Notes: generated by a model from the sequence alone, not told the origin. A DNA stretch of 64,000 nucleotides from Oxalobacter sp. OttesenSCG-928-P03 (GCA_030269625.1 JAJDFZ010000002.1:1-64000); one strand, 5' to 3'; shown: positions 9,418 to 18,097, numbered from the stretch's first letter. Numbers and translations: made by a program.

Positions 9418-9798
9418 TTCAATGCTTTCCTGCCCGGTTTTCCGGGCGTTGCTGTTTGTCTGATACAGCCGTTTTTTCTGTATCCTTCAGGGCCAATATA
9501 CTATTTTATCGGTTGCGTGGCATTGTCGGGAAATAAAAAATACTTTTGGCAGTTGGAAATACCGATTTCCCGCTTTTGTGTCAAACTTTGCATATTGAGT
9601 GTTTTTGAAACGGCACGTTTTGTCAAAATCAGTGTGGCACAATGACGTGTATGCTTCAATTAATGAAAGTACACTTGATAAACCGGCAAATTGCCTCACA
9701 TAAGGCGGACACGCATGGCATGCTGCCGCTTCTGTTCGGGTGACAGGCCCTGTTTTTTTAAAAATAGATGTGCTGCCAGCGCGTCGAAAGAGGTTGAT
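9418..9798. other. Gene-free spacer between ubiK and gshA
   Basis: 381 bases with no convincing gene. It is more A/T-rich than its flanks and holds an inverted repeat, GATACAG and CTGTATC (about 9461-9483), with a T-rich loop. The ribosome site AAAGAGG (9787-9793) before gshA is clear. I found no confident sigma-70 promoter and no sigma-54 GG-N10-GC pair. In many Burkholderiales the nitrogen genes glnK and amtB sit between ubiK and gshA. Their absence here suggests loss, but no remnant is legible. Confidence 0.5.
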
Positions 9799-11097
9799 AT
9801 GGATTCACGGTTGATTACCACATTTAATGGCCCGCTTCTTGAGCTGGAAAAAAAGATCGTCGAGGCAACGCCCGCCATCGAAAGATGGTTTCGTCTGGAA
9901 TGGCAGGACCATACGCCGCCGTTTTATTGTTCTGTCGATTTGCGTAATGCCGGTTTCAAGCTGGCGCCTGTGGATACCAATCTTTTTCCGGGCGGTTTTA
10001 ACAATCTCTGCTCCGAAATGGTGCCGCTGGCTGTCCAGGCAACGATGGCGGCCATTGAGAAATACTGCCCGGATGCGAAAAACCTGCTGCTGGTGCCGGA
10101 AAATCACACGCGCAATACCTACTACCTGGAAAATCTTGCCCGCTTAATCAAGCTGATGCGCATGGCCGGGCTGAATGTGCGGCTCGGTTCCATCTCCAGT
10201 GAGATAACGGGGCCAACGGAACTGGCTCTTCCTGATGGCACAACGCATGTGATTGAGCCGCTGGTACGGATCAACAATGGCAGGCGTGTCGGTCTTGCGG
10301 ATTTCAATCCCTGCACGATTTTGCTGAACAATGATCTGAGTTCCGGCAGTCCTGACATACTGAACCATGTTTATGAACAAAGCCTTTTGCCGCCGCTTCA
10401 CGCAGGCTGGACCATCCGGCGGAAAAGCAATCATTTTGCCGCTTACGATGATGTGGTGAGGCGTTTTGCCAAGGTAATCGGTGTGGATCCCTGGATTATC
10501 AATCCGTTTTTCAGTCATTGCAGCGAGATCAATTTTGCAGCGCGCGAGGGAGAAGAATGCCTGGCGTCCAATGTCAATTCCGTATTGATGAAAATCCGCC
10601 GCAAGTACAAGGAATATGGCATCAAGGAAAAACCGTTTGTGATCGTCAAGGCCGATGCCGGAACTTATGGCATGGGTATCATGACGGTGACTGATGCAAG
10701 TGAAATCACCGGCCTGAACCGCAAGCAGCGTAACAAGATGTCAGTCGTCAAGGAGGGGCTTGAGGTCAGCGATGTCATTATCCAGGAAGGGGTGCATTCT
10801 TTCGAGCGGATCGAGGATGCGGTTGCCGAGCCGGTGGTTTACATGATTGACCGGTATGTGGTTGGCGGTTTTTACCGCGTTCATGATGAACGCAGCGAAA
10901 TGGAAAACCTGAATGCCCCGGGAGCGCATTTTGCGCCCCTGGCATTTTCGCATCCACATGCGCTGCCGGACAAAACCGCTGAGCCGGGAACCGCCGTTCC
11001 CAACCGCTTTTACATGTACGGTGTTGTTGCCCGGCTGGCGCTTCTGGCAGCATCCATTGAGCTGGAAAGAACTGACCCTGAAATGGCCGCGATCTGA
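9799..11097 (+). CDS. gshA: Glutamate-cysteine ligase (proteobacterial TIGR02049-type)
   Basis: 432 residues from the ATG at 9799; the frame is open from 9691 but the upstream part is cysteine-rich noise and the ribosome site favours 9799. It makes gamma-glutamylcysteine, the first step of glutathione synthesis. The sequence belongs to the betaproteobacterial ligase group rather than the E. coli GshA fold: 'PVDTNLFPGGFNNLC' near the start, 'LVPENHTRNTYYLENLARL', and 'FVIVKADAGTYGMGIMTV', an ATP-grasp-like segment. gshB follows after 10 bases. Confidence 0.9.
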   Translation: MDSRLITTFNGPLLELEKKIVEATPAIERWFRLEWQDHTPPFYCSVDLRNAGFKLAPVDTNLFPGGFNNLCSEMVPLAVQATMAAIEKYCPDAKNLLLVPENHTRNTYYLENLARLIKLMRMAGLNVRLGSISSEITGPTELALPDGTTHVIEPLVRINNGRRVGLADFNPCTILLNNDLSSGSPDILNHVYEQSLLPPLHAGWTIRRKSNHFAAYDDVVRRFAKVIGVDPWIINPFFSHCSEINFAAREGEECLASNVNSVLMKIRRKYKEYGIKEKPFVIVKADAGTYGMGIMTVTDASEITGLNRKQRNKMSVVKEGLEVSDVIIQEGVHSFERIEDAVAEPVVYMIDRYVVGGFYRVHDERSEMENLNAPGAHFAPLAFSHPHALPDKTAEPGTAVPNRFYMYGVVARLALLAASIELERTDPEMAAI

Positions 11098-11107
11098 AGG
11101 ATGTTTC

Positions 11108-12049
11108 ATGAAAATTGCGTTTCTGGCGGATCCGCTTGACAGTTTCAAGGTCTGGAAGGATTCCACTTTTGCCATGATGCTTGAAGGGCAGCGGCGCTTG
11201 CACGCGCTTTATGCCTTTGAGCCGCGGGATATGGCCTTGTCCGGCAACGAGGTCGTGGCCGGTGCGCGACGGATTGAGTTGACCGGAAATCAGGAGGGCA
11301 ACTGGTACCGGGCGGATGAAAAAGCCATCTGGCGGCTGGCGGATTTTGATGTGGTGATTGTCCGCAAAGATCCGCCTTTTGACATGAACTACCTTTACAG
11401 CACGTATCTGCTGGATCTGGCGGAGGCGCAGGGGGCAAAAATACTCAATCGCCCTGGCGCCTTGCGTGACTACAATGAAAAAATGGCGATTGCCCGCTTT
11501 CCCCGGTTTGTGGTGCCCACGCTGGTTACCGGTGACGAGGCGCTCCTGCGCGAATTTCATGCGACACACCGGGATGTGATATTCAAACCCCTGGATGGTA
11601 TGGGGGGAGCCGGTATTTTCCGTATTTCTGCCGATGGCCTGAATCTGGGGTCGGTTATTGAAACCCTGACGGAAAACGGTCATCGTGCCATCATGGCCCA
11701 GAAATTCATCCCTGAAATTGCATCCGGCGATAAACGTGTGATTTTGATTGGCGGTAAAGTTGTGCCTTATGCGCTGGCGCGTATTCCTCAGGCAGGAGAA
11801 ACGCGGGGCAACCTGGCTGCCGGCGCTCTTGGTGTTGCGCAACCGTTGTCGGCGCGCGACAGGGAAATTGCAGAAACGCTGGCGCCCAAACTGGCCGGTG
11901 CCGGGCTTTTTCTGGTCGGCCTGGATATTATCGGTGACTGGTTAACGGAGATTAATGTAACCAGTCCGACCTGCTTCAGGGAAATTTCTGATCAGACCGG
12001 GTTCAATGTGGCGGAGATGTTTTTTGATGCCCTTGACGAAACAATTTGA
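11108..12049 (+). CDS. gshB: Glutathione synthase GshB
   Basis: 313 residues. It joins gamma-glutamylcysteine and glycine using ATP. The ATP-grasp fold is visible as 'DVIFKPLDGMGGAGIFRI' and 'AIMAQKFIPEIASGDKRVILI', and the C-terminal 'GLDIIGDWLTEINVTSPTCFREI' holds the magnesium-binding Glu and Asn. The start 'MKIAFLADPLDSFKVWKDSTFAM' is typical. It sits 10 bases after gshA in an evident two-gene operon. A probable promoter for the following PTS genes overlaps its stop codon. Confidence 0.95.
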   Translation: MKIAFLADPLDSFKVWKDSTFAMMLEGQRRLHALYAFEPRDMALSGNEVVAGARRIELTGNQEGNWYRADEKAIWRLADFDVVIVRKDPPFDMNYLYSTYLLDLAEAQGAKILNRPGALRDYNEKMAIARFPRFVVPTLVTGDEALLREFHATHRDVIFKPLDGMGGAGIFRISADGLNLGSVIETLTENGHRAIMAQKFIPEIASGDKRVILIGGKVVPYALARIPQAGETRGNLAAGALGVAQPLSARDREIAETLAPKLAGAGLFLVGLDIIGDWLTEINVTSPTCFREISDQTGFNVAEMFFDALDETI

Positions 12050-12073
12050 CCTTGCCGGTTTATTAATTACAAT
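12046..12073 (+). promoter_or_regulatory. Sigma-70 type promoter for the PTS genes
   Basis: TTGACC (12046-12051), a 16-base spacer and TACAAT (12068-12073). The -35 box overlaps the gshB stop codon. Just downstream, around the expected start site, is the 10-base palindrome TTAACGTTAA (12082-12091), which could be an operator. This leaves a 5' leader of roughly 120 bases before the IIA gene. Confidence 0.6.
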
Positions 12074-12199
12074 AGCTCGTATTAACGTTAACGTGCGGCA
12101 AAGGGGCGCTGCGTTGTGCTTTTATTTCGCGGCTTTGGCATCGCATTGATAAAATAACGGCATGGTTCCGGCGTTTTGATTTTGTCGCGGGCAGAAAAA

Positions 12200-12592
12200 A
12201 TGATAGGTATTCTTCTCATCATGCATGAGCCTTTGGCAAATGCATTCATGACAACCGCAGCGCATATGTTTGAAGGCATGCAGGAGCGGATAGAGGCGAT
12301 TGATGTCAGGGCCGACCAGGATCTGAATGATGTCAATCTGATCGCCTCCCAGGCGATTGCCAGGCTGGATGATGGTTCCGGCGTGCTGGTTCTGACGGAT
12401 GTGCTTGGCGGTACGCCATCAAACTGCTGTCATCGCCTGACGACGCAGGGGCGGGTTGAGGTTATTGCCGGCGTCAGTCTGCCCATGCTGTTAAGGGCGA
12501 TTACTTATCGCCAGAATGATCTGGAAACCGTTATCGAAAAAGCATTGTCAGGAGGGAAAAGCGGCGCTGTCAGAATGGATAGCTGTTGCTGA
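12200..12592 (+). CDS. PTS IIA component, mannose/fructose-mannitol type
   Basis: 130 residues from the ATG at 12200 (a TTG eight codons upstream is unlikely). The protein is a lone EIIA(Man)-like domain: 'MIGILLIMHEPLANAF' with His9 in the position of the phosphorylated histidine, then 'VLVLTDVLGGTPSNCC', the conserved DxxGGTP loop. It accepts phosphate from HPr. No IIB, IIC or IID membrane subunit follows, so a regulatory role is more likely than sugar uptake. HPr and EI come next on the same strand. Confidence 0.9.
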   Translation: MIGILLIMHEPLANAFMTTAAHMFEGMQERIEAIDVRADQDLNDVNLIASQAIARLDDGSGVLVLTDVLGGTPSNCCHRLTTQGRVEVIAGVSLPMLLRAITYRQNDLETVIEKALSGGKSGAVRMDSCC

Positions 12593-12704
12593 TGGGCGAT
12601 TTTGGTTTTTTATGTGAGGTGGCAGATCCGGGTTTTCCTGAGTTCAAAGAAGCGTGTTTTGCAGGGACCCTCGTAAATGACACAGGTTTTAGCGGGCGCA
12701 AGAC

Positions 12705-12974
12705 ATGGTAGAAAAAGAACTGGAAATCATCAACAAACTCGGGCTGCATGCCCGCGCTTCTGCCAAGCTGACCCAGCTGGCGTCCAAATATGCGTGTGAA
12801 GTCTGGATGACGCGCAATAATCAGCGAATCAATGCCAAATCCATCATGGGTGTCATGATGCTGGCGGCCGGCAAGGGTGCCAGGGTCACGCTTGAAACAA
12901 ACGGCCCGGATGAGGTCGAGTGCATGGATGCGTTAACGGCCCTGATCAACGGTAAATTCGGGGAGGCAGAGTAA
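12705..12974 (+). CDS. ptsH: Phosphocarrier protein HPr
   Basis: 89 residues. His15, the residue phosphorylated by enzyme I, lies in 'GLHARAS'. Ser46 is present in 'NAKSIMGVMML', the site an HPr kinase would modify in organisms that have one. 'AAGKGARVTLETNGPDE' follows as in the family. It lies between the IIA gene and ptsI; ptsI begins 4 bases after its stop. Confidence 0.95.
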   Translation: MVEKELEIINKLGLHARASAKLTQLASKYACEVWMTRNNQRINAKSIMGVMMLAAGKGARVTLETNGPDEVECMDALTALINGKFGEAE

Positions 12975-12978
12975 ACGC

Positions 12979-14778
12979 ATGCAGTCGGCAAAAACGATGG
13001 CATCTTTTGCGCTTCACGGAACAACGGTTTCCCGGGGAATATCGATTGGTCGCGCTCACCTGATTCCGCGTGCGGCACTGGATGTTCATCATTATCTGGT
13101 ACCCCAGGAAAAAGTCGAGGCTGAGGTCAGCCGTCTTGAGGCGGCAATCGAGGCTGTGCACAGCGAGCTTGAAAGTATCTGGAGCAGCCTGCCCAAGGAT
13201 GCGCCTGTTGAGCTGGGTGCCTTCCTGGATGTGCATGCGCTGATCCTGTCTGATGCCATGATTGCCAGGGAGCCGCTCAACATCATTCGGGCGAGGCGAT
13301 ATAACGCGGAATGGGCGCTTTTAACGCAAATTGAGGAGTTATCGGCGCAATTCGACGGAATTGAGGACCCTTATCTGCGTGAGCGCAAGGCGGATATCCA
13401 GCAGGTGGCAGAGCGGGTCATGAAAAATCTGCAGGGGCAAAAGGAACGGGCCGAGCCTGAAATTGCGCCTGTCGTGACAGAAGTGCCGGAAGACGAGCGG
13501 GTCGATATGATCGTTGTTGCTTACGATATATCGCCGGCAGACATGCTCCATTTCCGTGACAGGACTTTCAGCGGCTTTATTTCGGAGGTCGGCAGCAGGA
13601 ACTCCCACGCGGCCATTGTGGCAAGAAGTATTGATGCTCCAGCCGTTTTTGGTTTGCCCAATGCCCTCATGCTCATCGAACAGGATGACTGGCTGATCAT
13701 TGATGCGGATACCGGCATTGTGATCGTTAATCCGACTTCGCTAGTGCTGGAGCAGTATCGCGACAGGAAGGTGGCGCGTGAAAAAGCCCTGAAAAAGCTC
13801 AGCAAGCTGAAAAAAACGCCGGCCATGACCTGCGACGGAACGCCGGTAACGCTCCTGGCCAATATCGAGTTTCCGGATGACTGCAATGCCGCGCTTGAAA
13901 ACGGGGCAAGCGGCATAGGCCTTTTTCGTTCCGAATTCCTGTTCATGAGCAAGACCGGCGACATGAGCCGCCTGCCTGGAGAAGAAGAGCAGTTTGAAGC
14001 CTATAAAAAGGCGGTTGTCATCATGCGCGGCCGGCCGGTAACGATTCGCACGCTGGATATCGGCGCGGACAAGCCGATCGGCATATCCGATTTCAGTGTT
14101 CTGAATCCGGCACTCGGAAAGCGAGCCATCCGTTTTTGCCTGGCCGAACCGGATCTTTTCCTGACGCAGTTGCGAGCCATCCTGCGCGCATCGGCATTTG
14201 GTCCTGTGCGGCTTTTGATTCCCATGCTGGTTCATGCCTTTGAAATTGATCAGACGCTGGCGATGATTGAGCAGGCCAAGTCACAATTGAAGGCGGAAAA
14301 GATCAAATATGATGAAAACATCCCGGTCGGCGCGATGGTGGAGGTGCCTGCCGCGATTCTGTCGCTGTCGATGTTTACCCGTCGCCTCAGTTTTTTGTCG
14401 ATCGGAACCAATGACCTGATTCAGTATTCCTTGGCGATAGACCGTGTCGACCCCGAGGTGAATCATTTGTATAACCCGTTGCATCCGGCTATTCTGACTA
14501 TGCTGTCGATGGTGATCCGGGCCGGTGCCAAGTCAGGTTTGCCGGTTTCCATCTGTGGGGAACTGGCGGGAGATCCTGCCATGACACGGCTTTTGCTGGG
14601 GATGGGCTTAAGGGAGTTTTCCATGCACTCTACCCAGCTTCTGACGGTCAAGCAGGAAATTCTCCATGCCGACTTAAAGCAGCTGGCGCCGAAAGTAAAA
14701 AGGATTTTGAGTCTGGGTGAGCCGGATGCCATTGAGCGGGCAGTGGAAAAAATCAGGCAATTGCCTGCTGCCGTATAA
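12979..14778 (+). CDS. ptsI: Phosphoenolpyruvate-protein phosphotransferase (PTS enzyme I)
   Basis: 599 residues (593 if the second ATG at 12997 is used). It takes phosphate from PEP and passes it to HPr. Domains in order: N-terminal HPr-binding helical part, the phospho-histidine domain with His210 in 'GSRNSHAAIVARS', and the C-terminal PEP-binding barrel with 'GIGLFRSEFLFM', 'IRTLDIGADKP', 'GAMVEVPAAI', 'FLSIGTNDLIQY' and 'SICGELAGDP'. There is no N-terminal GAF domain, so this is not the PtsP nitrogen type. It is the last gene of the IIA-HPr-EI set. Confidence 0.95.
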   Translation: MQSAKTMASFALHGTTVSRGISIGRAHLIPRAALDVHHYLVPQEKVEAEVSRLEAAIEAVHSELESIWSSLPKDAPVELGAFLDVHALILSDAMIAREPLNIIRARRYNAEWALLTQIEELSAQFDGIEDPYLRERKADIQQVAERVMKNLQGQKERAEPEIAPVVTEVPEDERVDMIVVAYDISPADMLHFRDRTFSGFISEVGSRNSHAAIVARSIDAPAVFGLPNALMLIEQDDWLIIDADTGIVIVNPTSLVLEQYRDRKVAREKALKKLSKLKKTPAMTCDGTPVTLLANIEFPDDCNAALENGASGIGLFRSEFLFMSKTGDMSRLPGEEEQFEAYKKAVVIMRGRPVTIRTLDIGADKPIGISDFSVLNPALGKRAIRFCLAEPDLFLTQLRAILRASAFGPVRLLIPMLVHAFEIDQTLAMIEQAKSQLKAEKIKYDENIPVGAMVEVPAAILSLSMFTRRLSFLSIGTNDLIQYSLAIDRVDPEVNHLYNPLHPAILTMLSMVIRAGAKSGLPVSICGELAGDPAMTRLLLGMGLREFSMHSTQLLTVKQEILHADLKQLAPKVKRILSLGEPDAIERAVEKIRQLPAAV

Positions 14779-14800
14779 GGCCTGTTTTTGCACGTCCGGT

Positions 14801-14829
14801 TTGACGCTGGGCGATGACTTCGTTATGCT
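14801..14829 (+). promoter_or_regulatory. Sigma-70 promoter of the metX leader
   Basis: TTGACG (14801-14806), a 17-base spacer and TATGCT (14824-14829). It places transcription start just upstream of the riboswitch stem at 14838. It lies 22 bases after the ptsI stop. Confidence 0.75.
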
Positions 14830-14837
14830 TCTGTTAT

Positions 14838-14910
14838 TGCGCCGATTTGAACAATTCAGCTTGCGGGCGCACGGGGATGATCCCGAAATAAATGCGGCTA
14901 AAGCGAGCTT
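14838..14910 (+). promoter_or_regulatory. SAM-II riboswitch aptamer upstream of metX
   Basis: Stem P1 is formed by TGCGCC (14838-14843) and GGCGCA (14866-14871). The 5' loop begins GATTTGAAC and ends TTGC, as in SAM-II. A short extra hairpin (GGGATGATCCC, about 14874-14884) fills the next loop. Then comes the family's core AAATGCGGCTAAA (14890-14902), followed by GCGAGC (14903-14908), which can pair with GCTTGC (14859-14864) to form the pseudoknot. The AAATG..GCTAAA box and GATTT loop are the hallmark of SAM-II. In the known class SAM binding represses the downstream methionine gene. An intrinsic terminator follows directly, which supports control by premature termination; that mechanism is inferred. 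Confidence 0.85.
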
Positions 14911-14914
14911 GAAA

Positions 14915-14954
14915 ACAAGCCCGACAGGTCCGCTGCTTTCGGGCTTGTTTTTTT
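14915..14954 (+). terminator. Intrinsic terminator in the metX leader
   Basis: ACAAGCCCGA (14915-14924) and TCGGGCTTGT (14939-14948) form a 10-bp stem with a 14-base loop, followed by TTTTTT. The 5' arm begins with CAAGC, which can instead pair with GCTTG (14907-14911) at the 3' edge of the aptamer. This gives a possible switch between pseudoknot plus terminator (SAM bound) and the alternative hairpin (SAM free). A further small hairpin, CCCTG/CAGGG (14977-14990), lies near the metX ribosome site. Confidence 0.85.
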
Positions 14955-15004
14955 AAAGCCATAAGAATGAAAGGCGCCCTGGTTTCAGGGAGCAAGACAA
15001 ATCA

Positions 15005-16144
15005 ATGACTTCAGTTGGAGTGGTTACCGCCCGGTCGATGCATTTCTCAGAACCGCTACGCCTGCAAAGCGGGGCACTGATTGCCGATTACACACTGGTT
15101 TATGAAACCTACGGGCAGCTTAATGCGGACAAATCCAATGCCGTTCTGATCTGTCACGCGTTGAATGCATCCCATCACGTGGCAGGTTATTACGCGGACC
15201 AGCCAAAAAATACCGGGTGGTGGGACAATATGGTTGGTCCCGGAAAACCCGTTGATACGGATCGTTTTTTTGTCATCGGAATCAATAATCTGGGGTCCTG
15301 TTTCGGTTCGACCGGGCCGATGCACACCAACCCGGAAACAGGTCGGCCATATGGACATGATTTCCCGGTAGTGACGGTGGAAGACTGGGTGCATGCCCAG
15401 GCGCGTCTGGCTGAGGCACTGGGAATCGAAAAGTTTGCCGCTGTCATGGGAGGATCACTGGGGGGTATGCAGGCCCTGGCCTGGAGCATGATGTATCCCG
15501 ACAGGATGGAGCATTGCATTGCCATTGCTTCGACAGCGAAGCTGACAGCACAGAACATTGCCTTTAATGATGTGGCGCGCCAGGCTATTCTGACGGACCC
15601 GGATTTTCACGGCGGTGATTTTTATGCCCATGGGGTCGTACCGAAAAACGGTCTGCGCGTGGCCCGCATGATTGGTCATATTACTTATCTTTCCAATGTG
15701 GACATGTCTGAAAAGTTTGGCCGCGTGCTGCGTTCAGGGCAGTATCTTTTCGGATTCGGCGTGGAATTCGAGATTGAATCCTACCTGCATTATCAGGGGG
15801 ATAAGTTTTCATCTTATTTCGATGCGAATACTTATCTCCTGATTACGCGCGCACTCGATTATTTTGATCCTGCGGCATCGTACGATGGTGATCTGACGAA
15901 GGCGCTCGCGAATACCCGTGCCAAGTTCCTGCTGGTTTCGTTTACAACAGACTGGCGTTTTTCCTCCGAAGCCAGCCAGGCGATTGTCAAGGCGCTGATT
16001 GATAACAGGCGTGAGGTCACCTATGCCGATATCGATGCGCCACACGGTCATGATGCCTTTTTACTGACAGATGAACGGTACCATGATCTGGTTCGCTCGT
16101 ATTTCGACAGGATGTGGTTTGACATTGAAAGCGGGAGGGACTGA
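15005..16144 (+). CDS. metX: Homoserine O-acetyltransferase (or succinyltransferase) MetX
   Basis: 379 residues, alpha/beta-hydrolase fold. It acylates L-homoserine at the start of methionine synthesis. The nucleophile is Ser151 in '[12 protein letters not shown]'; '[12 protein letters not shown]' is a family signature and the late Asp/His are in 'FTTDWRF' and '[11 protein letters not shown]'. Whether acetyl- or succinyl-CoA is used cannot be safely read from sequence; MetX enzymes paired with MetW often use succinyl-CoA in proteobacteria. The stop overlaps the metW ATG (TGATG at 16142), so the two are translationally coupled. Expression is probably controlled by the SAM-II leader. Confidence 0.95.
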   Translation: MTSVGVVTARSMHFSEPLRLQSGALIADYTLVYETYGQLNADKSNAVLICHALNASHHVAGYYADQPKNTGWWDNMVGPGKPVDTDRFFVIGINNLGSCFGSTGPMHTNPETGRPYGHDFPVVTVEDWVHAQARLAEALGIEKFAAVMGGSLGGMQALAWSMMYPDRMEHCIAIASTAKLTAQNIAFNDVARQAILTDPDFHGGDFYAHGVVPKNGLRVARMIGHITYLSNVDMSEKFGRVLRSGQYLFGFGVEFEIESYLHYQGDKFSSYFDANTYLLITRALDYFDPAASYDGDLTKALANTRAKFLLVSFTTDWRFSSEASQAIVKALIDNRREVTYADIDAPHGHDAFLLTDERYHDLVRSYFDRMWFDIESGRD

Positions 16145-16764
16145 TGGGGGCGCTCAAGCTGCGTGAACTGCGTGCCGACCTGGCATTTATTGCCCACTGG
16201 GTTCCGGAAAAAGCCCATGTGCTTGATCTGGGGTGTGGCGATGGGGCAATGCTGGAATATCTGCATGGCATAAAACAGTGTACCGGTTATGGCGTTGAGA
16301 TTGATGATGACAAGATCCCCGGCTGTGCCAGCCGGGGGGTGCCGGTTATCCAGCAGGACCTGGAAAAGGGATTGACACTTTTTGCGGATAATTCCTTTGA
16401 TACGGTATTGTGCCTGTCAGCGCTCCAGATGATGAAAAATGTGGAGGAACTGCTGCGGGATATTGCCAGAGTCGGCAATGAGGCGATTGTGTCCTTCCCC
16501 AATTTTGCCTACTGGCAGAACCGTCTGAAACTGTTGACCGGACGCATGCCGGTGACGGAAGAATTGCCCTTTCAGTGGTATGACACGCCGAATCTGCGCT
16601 GCGCCACCATCAGCGATTTTGGGGAACTGGCCAACCGGGTGGGACTGACCGTGACCGACTGTGTTGCCCTGCACCACGGCAAGCCGGTTTCCTTTTTGCC
16701 GAACTGGCGTGGCACCCTGGCTGTTTTCAGGCTGAAAAAGACACTCACTTCAACCGGGATATGA
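16144..16764 (+). CDS. metW: Methionine biosynthesis protein MetW
   Basis: 206 residues with a methyltransferase-like fold: the SAM loop 'VLDLGCGDGAMLEYL' and 'SFDTVLCLSALQMMKN'. 'EAIVSFPNFAYWQNRLKLL' and 'LPFQWYDTPNLR' are MetW signatures. In proteobacteria MetW associates with MetX and supports its acyltransferase activity; the methyl-transfer function is doubtful. It overlaps metX at its start and ampG at its stop (ATGA at 16761). Confidence 0.95.
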   Translation: MGALKLRELRADLAFIAHWVPEKAHVLDLGCGDGAMLEYLHGIKQCTGYGVEIDDDKIPGCASRGVPVIQQDLEKGLTLFADNSFDTVLCLSALQMMKNVEELLRDIARVGNEAIVSFPNFAYWQNRLKLLTGRMPVTEELPFQWYDTPNLRCATISDFGELANRVGLTVTDCVALHHGKPVSFLPNWRGTLAVFRLKKTLTSTGI

Positions 16765-18008
16765 CGACACCAGAACGCACCCTCTTCAGTGCGTTTCATC
16801 GGCGCATGCTGATCTGCGTCTTCATCGGATTTTCATCGGGCCTGCCGCTTTTTATCCTGCTGAACCTGCTGCAGGCCTGGCTGGCCAAATCCGGGCTGAA
16901 TGTCAAATCCCTCGGGCTTTTTGCCCTGGTGATGTTTCCCTATACCTGGAAATTTCTCTGGTCTCCCCTGATGGATCGTTTCAGCCTGGGGAAGATGGGG
17001 CGGCGGCGTGGCTGGATGGCCATCACGCAGGCGGCGCTCTTTTTCTCGATTGGCCTGATGGGCATGCTCGATCCCATGAAGCATCTGCTTTTTATCGGGG
17101 TGTTGTGCACGCTGGTTGCTTTTCTGTCTTCAAGCCAGGATATTGCGCTGGATGCCTACCGGCGCGAACTGCTTCCGGATAATGAGCAGGGCCTGGGCAG
17201 TGCGATCCATGTCAATGCCTACCGTGTCGCAGGCATGGTGCCCGGCGCGCTTTCCCTGATCCTGGCGGACATGATGAGCTGGCAATGGGTTTTCTGGATT
17301 ACGGCGGCGTTCATGATCCCGGGGTTTATCTGTACGCTTTTGGTCAGCGAACCGGAAATATATGGCACACCACCTGCCAATCTGCGTGAAGCGGTTGTTT
17401 TGCCTTTCCGGGAATTTGTGACTCGGGCGGGATGGAAAAACGCCCTGTGCATCCTCAGTTTTATTTTTCTGTACAAGCTGGGTGACAGCCTGGCGACGGC
17501 GCTGGCGACCAAGTTTTATCTTGACCTGGGTTTTTCCATGACCCAGATTGGCGCCATTGCCAAGACAACAGGTTTCTGGGCCAGTCTTTTGGGCGGTATG
17601 CTGGGGGGCATCTGGATGATCCGTTTGGGCATCAACCGGGCGCTGTGGCTGTATGGTGTCGTGCAGGCTGTTTCCATACTTGGTTTTTCGTGGATATCCC
17701 TTTCTGGCGCCAATCCTTATATGCTGGCATTTGTGATCGGTTTTGAAGCGCTGGGTGTGGGACTGGGTACAGCCGCATTTGTTGCCTATATTGCCCGAAC
17801 CACTGACAAGCGCTACAGTGCGACACAGTATGCACTTTTTACCAGTCTTGCCGCCATTCCTCGCACGTTTATCAATGCCTCGGCCGGTTTTATCGTGGAC
17901 CAGACAGGCTGGTTCATGTTTTTCAATATCTGTTTTGTGCTCGCTTTGCCCGGCATGATGATGCTGCCCAGGATTGCGCCATGGAACGGAGAGCAAAAAA
18001 AAGCATAA
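16761..18008 (+). CDS. ampG: AmpG-type muropeptide permease (MFS)
   Basis: 415 residues with about 12 hydrophobic segments. The start 'FIGFSSGLPLFILLNLLQAWL' and the loop 'YTWKFLWSPLMDRF' are characteristic of AmpG, which imports GlcNAc-anhydro-MurNAc peptides for wall recycling. 'SSQDIALDAYRRELL' fits the family. Its ATG overlaps the metW stop by four bases, an unusual coupling of recycling to methionine genes. No ampC or ampR is in the window. Confidence 0.9.
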   Translation: MTTPERTLFSAFHRRMLICVFIGFSSGLPLFILLNLLQAWLAKSGLNVKSLGLFALVMFPYTWKFLWSPLMDRFSLGKMGRRRGWMAITQAALFFSIGLMGMLDPMKHLLFIGVLCTLVAFLSSSQDIALDAYRRELLPDNEQGLGSAIHVNAYRVAGMVPGALSLILADMMSWQWVFWITAAFMIPGFICTLLVSEPEIYGTPPANLREAVVLPFREFVTRAGWKNALCILSFIFLYKLGDSLATALATKFYLDLGFSMTQIGAIAKTTGFWASLLGGMLGGIWMIRLGINRALWLYGVVQAVSILGFSWISLSGANPYMLAFVIGFEALGVGLGTAAFVAYIARTTDKRYSATQYALFTSLAAIPRTFINASAGFIVDQTGWFMFFNICFVLALPGMMMLPRIAPWNGEQKKA

Positions 18009-18023
18009 AAATACAACAGGAAA

Positions 18024-18053
18024 TTCGACATTACAGCGTATCAGGGTTATGAT
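18024..18053 (+). promoter_or_regulatory. Possible trpB promoter
   Basis: TTCGAC (18024-18029), an 18-base spacer and TATGAT (18048-18053), 15 bases after the ampG stop. It suggests trpB is transcribed apart from metX-metW-ampG. The -35 box is a fair match only. Confidence 0.45.
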
Positions 18054-18097
18054 TTTCGCCTGTTTGGATTATCAAAAAATAATTGAAGGAAATAAGC

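Noticed and set aside
9461..9483. Inverted repeat GATACAG/CTGTATC in the ubiK-gshA gap
   Set aside because: It is 7 bp with a T-rich loop and lies upstream of both flanking genes, so a terminator makes little sense. It may be an operator, but nothing else supports that.
9630..9660. A possible sigma-54 site (TGGCAC) upstream of gshA
   Set aside because: The -24 GG is present but the base pair ten positions on is TG rather than GC, so the invariant element is missing.
10778..11842. A 354-codon frame antisense to gshA and gshB
   Set aside because: It spans two clear enzymes and their junction and has no ribosome site or recognisable domain.
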